DNA of 54,374 nt from an uncultured Parabacteroides sp. (GTDB lineage Bacteria > Bacteroidota > Bacteroidia > Bacteroidales > Tannerellaceae), in NCBI GenBank assembly GCA_910577325.1, contig CAJTMR010000024.1, positions 1 through 54,374 on the forward strand, written 5' to 3'. Positions 45,001 to 53,097 of this stretch are shown in pieces (position 1 is the first letter of the stretch; every line of letters begins with the position of its first letter). The notes below the pieces were generated by a model that was given only the letters and a program-made list of their open reading frames with translations, made no database searches and was not told where the DNA came from. A program made the translations under genes and the position numbers.

Positions 45001-46095
45001 ACGGATGCGGTAATAGGTCGAACCGTTTATATTTAGGTTCCCGGTCCGGTCTATGAATTCATACGCAGTTTTTGTTCGATCGAAAGAAACTTGCCCGATT
45101 GTTGTGGGAGAGGAATACTCTTTATTATCTGCCCGTTGAATCTCGAAAGCGTCTCCGGTTTGGCAATTACTTTCGTTGTTGGCAATATTCCAAGTCAGCT
45201 TGGTATCTCCGTTCTCGATATCCGTAGGCTTGAAGTTCTGGGCTTGGTGGAATGCCGGGAGCGTTTTTGTTACGGAGTATTCTTTACTCTTGTAATATTT
45301 GTTGAGTTGGTATTTGACTTTAAATGTATAGTCTCCTTTCGTGTTTTGGGTCTTTGTAAACAACGTGCCGCTTGTGGCAGTCGAGCTACTCCAACTGCCG
45401 CTAACGCTATTCCAGATCTGGATTGGAGCAGTTGTTGTTGAATAGGTCATTTGATATTTCCCGACTTCCGTGGGGGAAAAAGCAGGATCGCTTAATGTCG
45501 GATTAGAAAATGAACGTGCATTTGCAGTTCCAATCTGTCGATTGAACTGCTGGTTATCTTGATTATTCACCCAAATTTTGGAGTCGATAATGAATTTCAT
45601 TTCTTCTCCTTCACATTCGGAAGGATAATACCAATCGAAAGTCAAATAGGTCAAGTATTCTCCTTCACGTCTGAACCAGTATTCATGTGAACCTGTACCT
45701 CCTCCTTGGTCCCCGGTCTCAGTTTTGAAGACGGCAAAACCTTTATTCAGTCTCATGATGGCTTTTGCTCTTGGAACATCTGAGCCTCTGGTCGGGCTAC
45801 CATAGGTCAAGAGTTCTTCCTCGGCTTTATTCCCTATCTTGATTTTTAGTTTACCATCTCCTTCTCTTATGTATTCGTTGTCACCGTCATCGTCATAGAA
45901 TAAGATTTTGATAGTGACGTATCCATTTTGCTGGTTATTGGTAACAATATAGTAGTTGGGATCTGTCAAATTCCAGTCTGCTGCCCACATCTGCTGCCCA
46001 ATCGCCAGCAGCACCATCCAGAGCAGCCAAACCCCGAACCTAAGGCGCATCCGCCTCTTTTCGGGTTTTCTTTTAAATTGTAAATCAGTATTCAT
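42082..46095 (-). CDS. N-terminal part of giant LamG/T9SS surface protein (frameshifted gene)
   Basis: This 1337-residue frame has a signal peptide after a basic lead (MRLRFGVWLLWMVLLAIGQQ, cleavage near MWAA/D). Several FN3-like modules follow (for example LTWNIANNESNCQTGDAFEIQ), then a LamG domain (SLSFAGNSSSYMETRSEMDV to GLTGYWRLND) and carboxypeptidase-regulatory-like beta domains (SITVSGYVFYQNSSVPVQDA). The last about 45 residues (SRKMKRLTPSVSRAS onward) lose protein character, while the other frame reads on smoothly into the 36755-42010 product. The span 36755-46095 is 3n+2 nt, so one missing base between about 42223 and 42231 explains the break; the intact product would be about 3,113 residues. 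It is preceded by a DUF4469 gene. Confidence 0.85.
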   Translation of the reverse strand: MNTDLQFKRKPEKRRMRLRFGVWLLWMVLLAIGQQMWAADWNLTDPNYYIVTNNQQNGYVTIKILFYDDDGDNEYIREGDGKLKIKIGNKAEEELLTYGSPTRGSDVPRAKAIMRLNKGFAVFKTETGDQGGGTGSHEYWFRREGEYLTYLTFDWYYPSECEGEEMKFIIDSKIWVNNQDNQQFNRQIGTANARSFSNPTLSDPAFSPTEVGKYQMTYSTTTAPIQIWNSVSGSWSSSTATSGTLFTKTQNTKGDYTFKVKYQLNKYYKSKEYSVTKTLPAFHQAQNFKPTDIENGDTKLTWNIANNESNCQTGDAFEIQRADNKEYSSPTTIGQVSFDRTKTAYEFIDRTGNLNINGSTYYRIRRTKQPAWNWGLSETCNITKNISHQNVVSAIAQRLNWDSSQQAKISWTLDEKTTNKVWTDGAQVIVKRTMDYGRNNTRTEEIPAMEEDLRNGYMIDDLNVSCVNYTYTVYVKPGNNNYTAQKEVTATIKGEPILPSQIGKITSIVASKGYYPNRTTVQWETDGNPIENFEILGREYKAGQNENDNWIMLQTVTGSSQASYIYNHELGHPGIMYEYRIVATLKCVDETIREYSKIERGFRSPTGTIAGQILFKYGDAVVGAEVLAVPKDPQLKAGQSLSFAGNSSSYMETRSEMDVPEDASLQLFVKPRSTGQNVMLFKWDRYAIGIQDGKAAISANGGTSWHKANAALPTNKFTQLTAVFDTDQKLWLYIDGEKVLDIPASGNVQMKGEKAKATIGKGFAGLIDEVRVWSKALDEDQKEVSNTYNRILEGNEEGLTGYWRLNDPISDEAYDLAYTGTNYHKNRIILTNATPVDEYPTNDQLGFRAFTGPNGNYQISGLSYVGTSSIYMVTPRYPGHQFTPTSINATLGSSQPVVNSVDFEDNSSITVSGYVFYQNSSVPVQDATFTVDGTLVTDGSGAPVKSGKDGKFTFTVSSGTHTVRVEKKNHTFENDGRLLGSNGANINYQDALTDVRFWDQTKVKLIGRVAGGTVEQNKPLGFSTSKNNLGDNICLKLTLEGNASADLSNEDKTEKIEHYDSSHSNDVEYKQSEILIHADNTTGEFTAWLYPEKYRVEEIRVTGYDNLLASSQTLNLENCFEEQTSEYTDGKGATHRFTYNAQYNYGYRVNPVLTYEQLERKGGKALDYFGDQTFQMMTQRGENEEIRLYDPEKKSYLFGLPVFHAAKYYFKVASHEDYYYNNQKNVENVRVDMVPTQGGELKIINKMQSSSEPGSATLDENGTVEVEINVNEADITGVSKGKKTLDFKPALESSRKMKRLTPSVSRASMKFPVVMAMPRPTPSRRPRAIRPVTIRYM

Positions 46096-46140
46096 TTATT
46101 TGTTTTTAAATTAGATGTATTTGTTTTTTGTCTCACGCAA

Positions 46141-46225
46141 TATGTACGCCAGCCCTGACGTACATGCTACGTCAACGGTGACGCACCACCAGCGTCAGGG
46201 GTGACGTCGTACATGCGTCAGCAAC
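46141..46225. repeat. Dense array of TGACG/CGTCA dyads upstream of the giant gene
   Basis: The half-site TGACG or its complement CGTCA appears repeatedly within about 70 nt (CCCTGACG 46153-46160 with CGTCAGGG 46193-46200; TGACGT...ACGTCA; TGACGC...GCGTCA; TGACGT near 46202). Several overlapping stems are possible. It occupies the gap between the DUF4469 gene and the giant gene. Confidence 0.55.
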
Positions 46226-46234
46226 TGCGGGTAG

Positions 46235-46994
46235 TTACAATTCTCCCGGGCGTTCCTCTTCGCCACCTCCGGAGGCCGGTTTGCCACCGATCCAAATTTG
46301 GGCAGAGGCGCTTCGGGGGGATTTCAGGGAGACATTTCCCTTGCTGTATTGAGTCGTGACGGTTAGTGTATATTCGCCATCTGCAAGCGAGGCAGGCAGG
46401 AGCAGTGTCAGTTCGGACGGCTTGTTGATGGCAATGTCGTCGTCGTCGATCTTCGTCACTTCGCCCTTGTCGTCGGTGAGGGTGACGCCTACCGACGGGT
46501 CGTCGCCCATGACCTTGAGCATCGCGCCACGCACGAAGAAGTTTTTGCCTGCCGTCGCACTGCCGTCCTTGAGTTTCGTCTTGCGGTCTTCGGTTTCGAG
46601 GATGTACATCACGTTCGCCTTCTCGCCGAGGATCGAAATGGCGGTCTCGGCGATTCCTTCGCGCATCTCCTGTCCTTGCGTGAGGGCTACGTAGACGGAG
46701 TTCTTATCCGGATTCCACTTGCCCCCTCCGATCACGCCGACGAATTTCGCCACGCCGTAGAACAGCCCGGTGTTGACCTGCACGCCTTCGAGCAGGGCGT
46801 CGAGCACGATGCGGTGGTAGATCGACCACGTGGCGAAGCGTTTCGGGCTGAAGCCCCGTGTTGGCGCTGAACATCTTTTCGAGAATGTCCTCTTTGTTCA
46901 TCGCGCCTGCCGATTCGAGCAGCAGGATCTTGTCTGTCTTGTTGTCGGTGGTGACGGCATTGTCCGCCAGCCAGCCTTTTAACATGTGTTTCAT
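46235..46994 (-). pseudogene. HU-like DNA-binding / DUF4469 protein, frameshifted
   Basis: Frame 1 begins MKHMLKGWLADNAVTTDNKTD and runs through KMFSANTGLQPETLRHVVD. It then turns into an Arg/Pro-rich nonsense tail. Frame 2 from about 46840 reads IYHRIVLDALLEGVQVNTGLF and continues through ETEDRKTKLKDGSATAGKNF to INKPSELTLLLPASLADGEY and a Gly/Glu-rich end. Together they match the Bacteroidetes family with an HU/IHF-like N-terminus and a C-terminal Ig-like DUF4469 domain. The span is 3n+1 nt, so one extra (or two missing) bases lie near 46840. The family is common beside large surface loci; its role is unclear. It is first in the leftward operon. Confidence 0.75.
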
Positions 46995-47079
46995 ACTAAC
47001 GATATAATTATGTGAATTAATAAATATTTTGTTTTTTCATTTGCAGTTGTAAAAATCGTGAAAGCGCTTGGAACGAATG

Positions 47080-47151
47080 TGACAAATAATCCCTTAGGGT
47101 GATAAATATTCCCTCTAATCACGTTTTTACGGGTTCAGGGACTATTTGTCA
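47080..47151. promoter_or_regulatory. Operator-like repeat array in the divergent promoter region
   Basis: TGACAAATAATCCCT (47080-47094) is followed exactly 20 bp later by TGATAAATATTCCCT (47100-47114), 13 of 15 identical. An inverted copy GGGACTATTTGTCA lies at 47138-47151 (one mismatch to the first). The array lies between the leftward DUF4469/giant operon and the rightward regulator locus. Two copies one helical phase apart are typical of AraC-type binding sites. Confidence 0.55.
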
Positions 47152-47263
47152 TGACATCCATGACAATTTGTGCCTACCAGACCGACGTAAGGTTGACGGA
47201 TGAAGAAACGTTTGTATTCCTTTGTAGGCAGATACGGATTACATTATAAATAACAGGTCGCTT

Positions 47264-47482
47264 ATGGATTTGATACGGATAACGGCGGGCAAAGTGATTC
47301 CCGAAACGGTCAGCTTGAATGCGGATGAAGTTCTGCTGGTCGTGATTGTGTTTTTGGTCTTGGTCAATATCATCTTCCTCCTGGTGATGAAATACAAATA
47401 TACCGTCGGGTTGAAAAACCGCAAGCTGCGTGAGTTCATCGAGAAGTTGATGCTGAAAAAAGAGGAGAAGAGGGAAAGGTGA
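47264..47482 (+). CDS. Small single-TM protein upstream of the TPR-AraC regulator
   Basis: The protein has 72 residues: an N-terminal polar segment (MDLIRITAGKVIPETVSLNA), one strong TM helix (about 24-43, VLLVVIVFLVLVNIIFLLVM) and a basic C-terminal tail (KNRKLREFIEKLMLKKEEKR) that would sit in the cytosol by the positive-inside rule. No family is recognised. The composition is convincing for a real membrane peptide, but the ribosome-binding site is weak. It ends 81 nt before the regulator gene, with a promoter box between them. Confidence 0.5.
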   Translation: MDLIRITAGKVIPETVSLNADEVLLVVIVFLVLVNIIFLLVMKYKYTVGLKNRKLREFIEKLMLKKEEKRER

Positions 47483-47497
47483 TGGAAAAACTATTAC

Positions 47498-47505
47498 TAC
47501 ATTTG
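47498..47505 (+). promoter_or_regulatory. -7 box of the TPR-AraC regulator gene
   Basis: TACATTTG is a perfect match to the Bacteroidetes -7 consensus TAnnTTTG, 58 nt before the ATG at 47564. No TTG is visible at the -33 distance. Confidence 0.5.
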
Positions 47506-47563
47506 TGCTCACAAAAATAAAGGCTTCACAGCGATTCCGTGGAAGCTCCAAATAGAATAGAAC

Positions 47564-49402
47564 ATGAAACTTAGAACTTTATATACATTTATAATAATGA
47601 CATTAGCATTAGCCTTCTTGCCGATCAAGAAGGCTAATGCTGTACCGGTACAATCCGAAACATTTAACGCCGACAGTTTACTGACGGTCAATGCAATACG
47701 TTCAATCGCCCTGACAGATCCCGACCAAGCATTGTCACTGTTAGACTTGGCGGAAGAGAGAAATTCGTTCCCACAATTCCAAATCGACTGGACACGGGCA
47801 CAGATCTACGGAGGTCCCAAGCGTATGGAACGCATGGCAGCAAAGTGGGGAAAGCGGGTACTGGAAAACGATTCGGTGCGCAACAATCCCCAATACTACT
47901 TCAATATGTGCAAGAACCTGATCGAGTCGATGATCGCCACCCGCAACTATGAAGAAGCGATGCAATATGCCCGCTCGATGATCGACGTGATTGAGCATTC
48001 GGGTAATTCGACTTCCAACCATCATAATGCCTATTGGGCGATGGCGCGTGTTTACCGGGCGATGGGCGATCCGAGCGAGGCCTACACTTATATGAACGAG
48101 GCGATCCGCTTCTGCCGTGAACAGATAGACGTCAAACGGAAACGGGAACATCCGATCGTCTCGGACGAATTAAAGCTACTGCTTTACGAACAGAACCTCG
48201 CGGACTGGCAGCAGGAAGACGGTCAGTCGGCAGACGCCTTGAAAACAGTCTTGTCCATGCAGGAGGGGATCGAACGGCTGCGTCCGTTGAAAGGCGGCGC
48301 ATTCCCGCATAAGATACCCGATGCGTCTTTCCTGGCAAAGGAAGGGATTGTGGCCGGGGAGCTGGCTTGCCTCTACGCGCAGGAGGGACAGGCCGCCAAA
48401 GGGCGGGAATGGTTTGGGAGGTTGTTGGAGAACCCGTTGGCGGGTAAGAATCCGGACCTGGTCCGCCAAGAAATCGAATATTACAAGCATACGCACGAAT
48501 ATGGCAAACTGATCGGGAAAGCCCGGCGGCTGGCCGATCCGGTGGCATACGAAGACAGTATCCACGAACAACGCAAGGAGGCGTGCCTGATGTTGGCGGA
48601 TGCCTACCGCCATTTAGGGAAGGAAGGCGAAGCGATCGCCTTCTATGAGACTGCCTTGTTGCTGGCAGACAGCCTGAACCGGCGGAACAATGAGAACGAC
48701 GCTCTCGAAATGGCGACTCTTTTGGAAACCCGTGATAAGGAACGGCAGATCGAACGACAGGCGGAAGAACTGAAATGGCACAGAGTCGTGACAACCGTGG
48801 TAGGAAGTACGCTTTTTTTTATCTGTATTATTTTCTTATTGGTCGTCCGCCATTCCCGTATTGTAGGTCGCAAGAACAAGCTGATGGCGCAACAAATCGA
48901 GTTGTATCTCTCCTACCGGACGAAGTTAGATACGGCACAGTTACGAATCAACCAATTGGAAGAGATGTTGGCTAAACAAACCAAGGTAAATACGGACAGC
49001 AAAGAAGAGAAAAAAGAAGAAGAAAAATCTGCCGCCATACCTTCCGGGGATATAAACGAGGCCGACAGGCTTTCTTTCGAAGGATTGGACCTGAAAATCC
49101 GTAATGAACAGCTTTTCCTGGATCCGAATTTTTCGAGGGATATACTTCTTCAGTTGACACCGGTTGGCAAAAATCGTATCTCATCATTGTTACAAACGTT
49201 CACTGGAGAGAACTTCAATGGATATATCAATAGTTTGAGGCTTGAATACTCTCTATCCTTGCTGAAAAAATTCAACCATTATACGATCGAAGCAATCGCA
49301 ATGGATTCCGGTTTCAATAATGTCCGTACTTACCAACGCCTTTTCCGGGATAAATATGGAATGACGCCGGCTGAGTACAAGAAGAGTTTGCAAGCGGAAT
49401 GA
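47564..49402 (+). CDS. Membrane-bound TPR sensor / AraC-family transcriptional regulator
   Basis: This 612-residue protein has a signal peptide or signal anchor (MKLRTLYTFIIMTLALAFLPI, cleavage near KANA). Its periplasmic TPR-like helical region (about 35-390) contains YAQEGQAAKGREWFGRLLENP-type units. A TM helix (about 407-427, VVGSTLFFICIIFLLVV) is followed by a cytosolic coiled coil and acidic/Lys-rich linker, and by a C-terminal AraC HTH pair (FNGYINSLRLEYSLSLL; TIEAIAMDSGFNNVRTYQRLFRDKYGMTPAEYK). This architecture lets an extracytoplasmic signal drive transcription directly from the inner membrane. It is divergent from the DUF4469/giant surface-protein operon and is the natural candidate regulator of it, through the repeats at 47080-47151. 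Confidence 0.93.
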   Translation: MKLRTLYTFIIMTLALAFLPIKKANAVPVQSETFNADSLLTVNAIRSIALTDPDQALSLLDLAEERNSFPQFQIDWTRAQIYGGPKRMERMAAKWGKRVLENDSVRNNPQYYFNMCKNLIESMIATRNYEEAMQYARSMIDVIEHSGNSTSNHHNAYWAMARVYRAMGDPSEAYTYMNEAIRFCREQIDVKRKREHPIVSDELKLLLYEQNLADWQQEDGQSADALKTVLSMQEGIERLRPLKGGAFPHKIPDASFLAKEGIVAGELACLYAQEGQAAKGREWFGRLLENPLAGKNPDLVRQEIEYYKHTHEYGKLIGKARRLADPVAYEDSIHEQRKEACLMLADAYRHLGKEGEAIAFYETALLLADSLNRRNNENDALEMATLLETRDKERQIERQAEELKWHRVVTTVVGSTLFFICIIFLLVVRHSRIVGRKNKLMAQQIELYLSYRTKLDTAQLRINQLEEMLAKQTKVNTDSKEEKKEEEKSAAIPSGDINEADRLSFEGLDLKIRNEQLFLDPNFSRDILLQLTPVGKNRISSLLQTFTGENFNGYINSLRLEYSLSLLKKFNHYTIEAIAMDSGFNNVRTYQRLFRDKYGMTPAEYKKSLQAE

Positions 49403-49550
49403 TAATTTTTGTACTCTCGTGCAGTGATATTAAAAAGGGAGTCCCACCTGTTTTGGAAGAGTTAAGAAAATAGGTAGCAAGACATTAATATATCATAGTT
49501 AATCCGGACAATTTATAGTATAAGCGATTTAATGCGTATGGTGGAAGATA

Positions 49551-49832
49551 GTACCCGAAGGCGGTATGCTGATTGTTGAGAATCCAGAAGCCCACCTTCA
49601 TGCCAAGGCTCAATCAAATATGGGTTACTTTCTTGCACGGATGGCTGCTGCAGGTGTACGTGTCATCATAGAAACTCACAGCGAACACATCGTTAATGGC
49701 ATTCGCAGAATGATTGTTGAGGGTCGCACTGGAATGTCAGCGGATGACATGAGCATTTATTTCTTTCAAGACAAGAATGGCGATAAGAAAAATCATGCAA
49801 AAGCTTTCAATAATCTTGCAACATGCCAATAA
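49551..49832 (+). pseudogene. Remnant of a DUF3696 / OLD-like AAA ATPase
   Basis: The open stretch includes codons before the first ATG at 49566 (KIVPEGG) and carries the Walker B/D-loop region of an ABC-like ATPase: GMLIVENPEAHLHAKAQSNM, then VRVIIETHSEHIVNGIRRM with the switch His. DUF3696 proteins need a Walker A region and a C-terminal DUF3696 domain, both absent; the frame ends early after KKNHAKAFNNLATCQ. Intact relatives occur as stand-alone ATPases and in anti-phage or OLD-type systems. It sits between the regulator and the glutaminase gene with no partners, so it is a relic. Confidence 0.75.
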
Positions 49833-49927
49833 CAAGAACTTAGAACTTCCGACTGTCGTTTTTTCTCTTTAACTTCGGGGACCGAAAAGAGGAATTATTC
49901 AAAATCAACAATAATCAAATAAAAGAA

Positions 49928-52453
49928 ATGAAAAGACAAATCATGCTGCTATCGGCTTGTACGGTTGCTTTGCTGAATGCTTGTTCATCGAACACACGCA
50001 TCACAAGCGAAGTATACGCCCCTGCTGCCAAAAACGAATTGAGGGCACCGGCGACACCGCTGGTAACGATCGACCCCTACACCAGCGCTTGGTCATTTGC
50101 CGACCGTTTGAACGAAGAAAGCGTACGCCATTGGACCGGACGTAATTTCCCGCTGCTGGGAAGTCTGCGCGTCGACGGAGTTTCATACCGGTTCATGGGA
50201 ACGGATAAAGTAGAAGTAACACCTATTATCGGCACGGCAGCTTCCGGCCTGTGGGAAGGTGCTTACACATTCGGACAACCGGAAGGGGAATGGACAGCGG
50301 TTACTTACGAAGCGAAAGGCTGGAAAACCGGAAAAGCGGCATTTGGGACGGACGACAACCCATATCGTTCCACTCCCTGGAAAGACGGAGACATCTGGGT
50401 ACGCCGCTCGTTCGATTGGCCCGAAGGGACAGACAAGGAAGACCTGTTCCTGCAATATTCGCACGACGACAACATCGAGTTGTACATCAACGGGCAACCC
50501 GTTGCCCAAACCGGTAACGGATTGGATTACGACCTGTTGAAAGAAATTCCGCAGGAAGTGGCAAACACGCTCAAACCGACCGGAAACATCCTGGCCGCAC
50601 ATTGCCGCAACAACGGCGGGGGCGCATACGTGGACATGGGCATCATGAAGAAGACAAAACGGGGAGACACGTTTGATAATAAAGCAGTACAGAAATCTAC
50701 CACCGTCATGCCGACACAGACATATTATACGTTCGAATGCGGCCCTGTCGAACTGGATCTGATCTTCACGGCCCCAATGCTGATGGATGATTTGGAAACC
50801 ATGACCGTTCCATATAATTATATCACGTATCAGGCTCGTTCGTTAGATGGCCAGACACACGAAGTCCAATTATACTTGGAAGCAACCCCGCAATGGGCCG
50901 TCAACACGACGGATCAGCCTGTCACCTTCGAAAAGATCGAAAAAGACGGGTATGTCTACTTAAAGACTGGTTCTGTCAACCAGGAAATCTTAGGTAAGAA
51001 AGGAGACGACCTCCGGATCGACTGGGGTTATTTCTATCTTTCAGCCTCACAATCTCCGGATGTTACAGTTGCCATAGACGAATATTATGCTGCCAAAAAA
51101 GCATTCATGACCGATGGCAGATTATCCGGCAAAGCAGACAACGTGTCTCCGGATATGGAAAAACAGATGACGGTCCTCGCTTACTCCGACAACTTAGGCA
51201 AGGTAAATGAAAAGACCGTATCCGGGCATTTATTGATCGGATATGACGATTTGTATGCCATCCAGTATTTCAATGAAAACCGGATGGCATACTGGAAGCA
51301 CAACGGACTAACAGATATTTTCGATGTCTTCGTCAAAGGCCAGAAAGAGTATGTCCGAATGATGAAACGATGTGCTGACTTTGACGGGAAACTGATGCGG
51401 GAAACGGTAAGCGCCGGCGGACAAAAATATGCCGAATTGTGCGCCCTGGCCTATCGCCAGGCTATTTCTGCCCATAAATTAGTGACAGACAAGGAAGGCA
51501 ACCTGTTATTCCTGTCTAAAGAGAATTTCAGCAACGGCTCGATCGGGACTGTCGATATAACCTATCCTTCGGCGCCATTGTTCTTATGCTATAATCCTGA
51601 ACTACTGAAAGGCATGATGAACCCGATCTTCCACTATAGTGAAAGTGGCAAATGGAACAAACCTTTTCCTGCGCATGATGTCGGCACTTATCCACAGGCC
51701 AACGGACAGACTTACGGTGGCGATATGCCGGTTGAAGAATCCGGCAATATGCTTATCCTCGCAACGGCTATCGCAACAATCGAAGGAAATGCGGATTACG
51801 CAGCCAAACATTGGAATGTATTGACTACCTGGGCCGATTATCTGAAAAAAGAGGGGCTGGATCCGACCAACCAGTTATGTACGGACGACTTTGCCGGCCA
51901 CTTCGCCCATAATACCAACCTCTCCATCAAAGCGATCATGGGTATAGCCGGCTACGGCAAGATGGCCGGAATGCTGGGAAAGAAAGAGGTTGCGGATTCT
52001 TATCTGGCGACAGCTCGTGAAATGGCTGATAAATGGATCTCGATGGCAAAAGACGGGGATCACTACAAACTGACCTTCGACAAGTCCGGCACATGGAGCC
52101 AGAAATATAACTTGGTTTGGGACCGCTTGTTAGGACTGAATATTTTCCCTTCGGAAATAGCAGAAACAGAAACTGCTTATTACAAGACCAAACAAAACAA
52201 ATACGGCCTGCCGCTGGACAACCGCGAAGACTATACCAAATCCGATTGGATTCTGTGGAGCGCCTGCCTGACCGGTAATGCCGATGATTTCAAAGCATTG
52301 ATGCATCCTGTCTGGAAGTATGCCGACGAAACGACCTCACGCGTACCGTTGAGCGACTGGCATTATACTTCCGATGGAACACAACGTGGATTCCAGGCCC
52401 GTTCGGTCGTCGGTGGCTATTATATGAAACTATTGGAAAACCGTTTAAAATAA
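49928..52453 (+). CDS. GtaA-like glutaminase-family lipoprotein (DUF4964/DUF5127/DUF4965/DUF1793)
   Basis: This 841-residue protein has a lipoprotein signal (MKRQIMLLSACTVALLNAC, Cys19). Its N-terminal DUF4964-type segment is PATPLVTIDPYTSAWSFADRL, followed by a jelly-roll-like region with FDWPEGTDKEDLFLQYSHDD and the DUF5127/DUF4965 domains. The C-terminal alpha/alpha-barrel-like domain contains HDVGTYPQANGQTYGGDMPVEESGNML, seen here as HDVGTYPQA and MPVEESGNM. Fungal GtaA-type enzymes of this family were described as glutaminases, and bacterial members are usually annotated the same way, though many may act on glycans; the substrate here is uncertain. It is anchored to the outer membrane or periplasmic face. 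A bidirectional terminator follows. Confidence 0.92.
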   Translation: MKRQIMLLSACTVALLNACSSNTRITSEVYAPAAKNELRAPATPLVTIDPYTSAWSFADRLNEESVRHWTGRNFPLLGSLRVDGVSYRFMGTDKVEVTPIIGTAASGLWEGAYTFGQPEGEWTAVTYEAKGWKTGKAAFGTDDNPYRSTPWKDGDIWVRRSFDWPEGTDKEDLFLQYSHDDNIELYINGQPVAQTGNGLDYDLLKEIPQEVANTLKPTGNILAAHCRNNGGGAYVDMGIMKKTKRGDTFDNKAVQKSTTVMPTQTYYTFECGPVELDLIFTAPMLMDDLETMTVPYNYITYQARSLDGQTHEVQLYLEATPQWAVNTTDQPVTFEKIEKDGYVYLKTGSVNQEILGKKGDDLRIDWGYFYLSASQSPDVTVAIDEYYAAKKAFMTDGRLSGKADNVSPDMEKQMTVLAYSDNLGKVNEKTVSGHLLIGYDDLYAIQYFNENRMAYWKHNGLTDIFDVFVKGQKEYVRMMKRCADFDGKLMRETVSAGGQKYAELCALAYRQAISAHKLVTDKEGNLLFLSKENFSNGSIGTVDITYPSAPLFLCYNPELLKGMMNPIFHYSESGKWNKPFPAHDVGTYPQANGQTYGGDMPVEESGNMLILATAIATIEGNADYAAKHWNVLTTWADYLKKEGLDPTNQLCTDDFAGHFAHNTNLSIKAIMGIAGYGKMAGMLGKKEVADSYLATAREMADKWISMAKDGDHYKLTFDKSGTWSQKYNLVWDRLLGLNIFPSEIAETETAYYKTKQNKYGLPLDNREDYTKSDWILWSACLTGNADDFKALMHPVWKYADETTSRVPLSDWHYTSDGTQRGFQARSVVGGYYMKLLENRLK

Positions 52454-52464
52454 TGTGTCAATGA

Positions 52465-52511
52465 AATAATGTGCCAATAATTAAGAATGTAACCTTAATT
52501 GGCACATTATT
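52465..52511. terminator. Bidirectional terminator between convergent genes
   Basis: AATAATGTGCC (52465-52475) pairs with GGCACATTATT (52501-52511), and the inner AATTAAG with CTTAATT. A T-run follows on the plus strand and A/T-rich sequence on the other. It lies between the stops of the glutaminase gene and the 52513-52863 gene. Confidence 0.75.
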
Positions 52512-52512
52512 T

Positions 52513-52863
52513 TTACGCTTGCGCGACCTTTTTGACAATATCGACAAACTCTTCATTTGTCATCCGGATGTTGAGTTCCTTATAATTTACGTAATCTTCA
52601 AAATAATCGCTGGCGATATCCGCCACAATCTCAGAACCTTCCAGTCCGAAAGAACTCACCAACTTTTCCACCTTACCACGAATCTGTCGGATCACCTGCA
52701 GGCGATCTTGATAACGGTCCGGTTTCTCCTGCTCCGTCACATGCTCATTACGGGCAATCAGATAAACGGTTATATAAAACTTGTCCACATCTCCGAAAGT
52801 CGGGACAAACAACGCTTTCTTTTCTTCTGGCAACATAGCCAATGTTTCCTGAATTTTTGTCAT
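52513..52863 (-). CDS. Small cytosolic helical protein, unknown function
   Basis: The protein has 116 residues with no signal peptide and is acidic and helical (MTKIQETLAMLPEEKKALF, KVEKLVSSFGLEGSEIVADIA). The regular composition and good length support a real gene. I do not recognise a domain. It is convergent with the glutaminase gene and divergent from the superoxide dismutase gene. On the minus strand TATCTTCG (52890-52897) is a one-mismatch -7 box 27 nt before the ATG. Confidence 0.7.
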   Translation of the reverse strand: MTKIQETLAMLPEEKKALFVPTFGDVDKFYITVYLIARNEHVTEQEKPDRYQDRLQVIRQIRGKVEKLVSSFGLEGSEIVADIASDYFEDYVNYKELNIRMTNEEFVDIVKKVAQA

Positions 52864-53097
52864 TATCGGATCTATTTTAATTTGGTCAGCGAAGATAGCA
52901 CATTCCGTTCATAGATAAGATCTATCCCACATAAATAATATATATTTTATCCTATGAACAAATTTCAAGCAAGGCATGTTAGAATAATAGAAACAACATA
53001 AAACAGATTGATCATGCTTACATTATGTCTCAGTTTATTATTGTTGACAACAAACATTAGTGATAATAGTCAAATAACAGATAAAAAAGAAAAAGTT

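Noticed and set aside
53008..53097. N-terminal extension of SOD with a hydrophobic stretch.
   Set aside because: Fe/Mn SODs of this type are about 191 residues and cytosolic; the A-rich leader before 53098 supports the shorter start.
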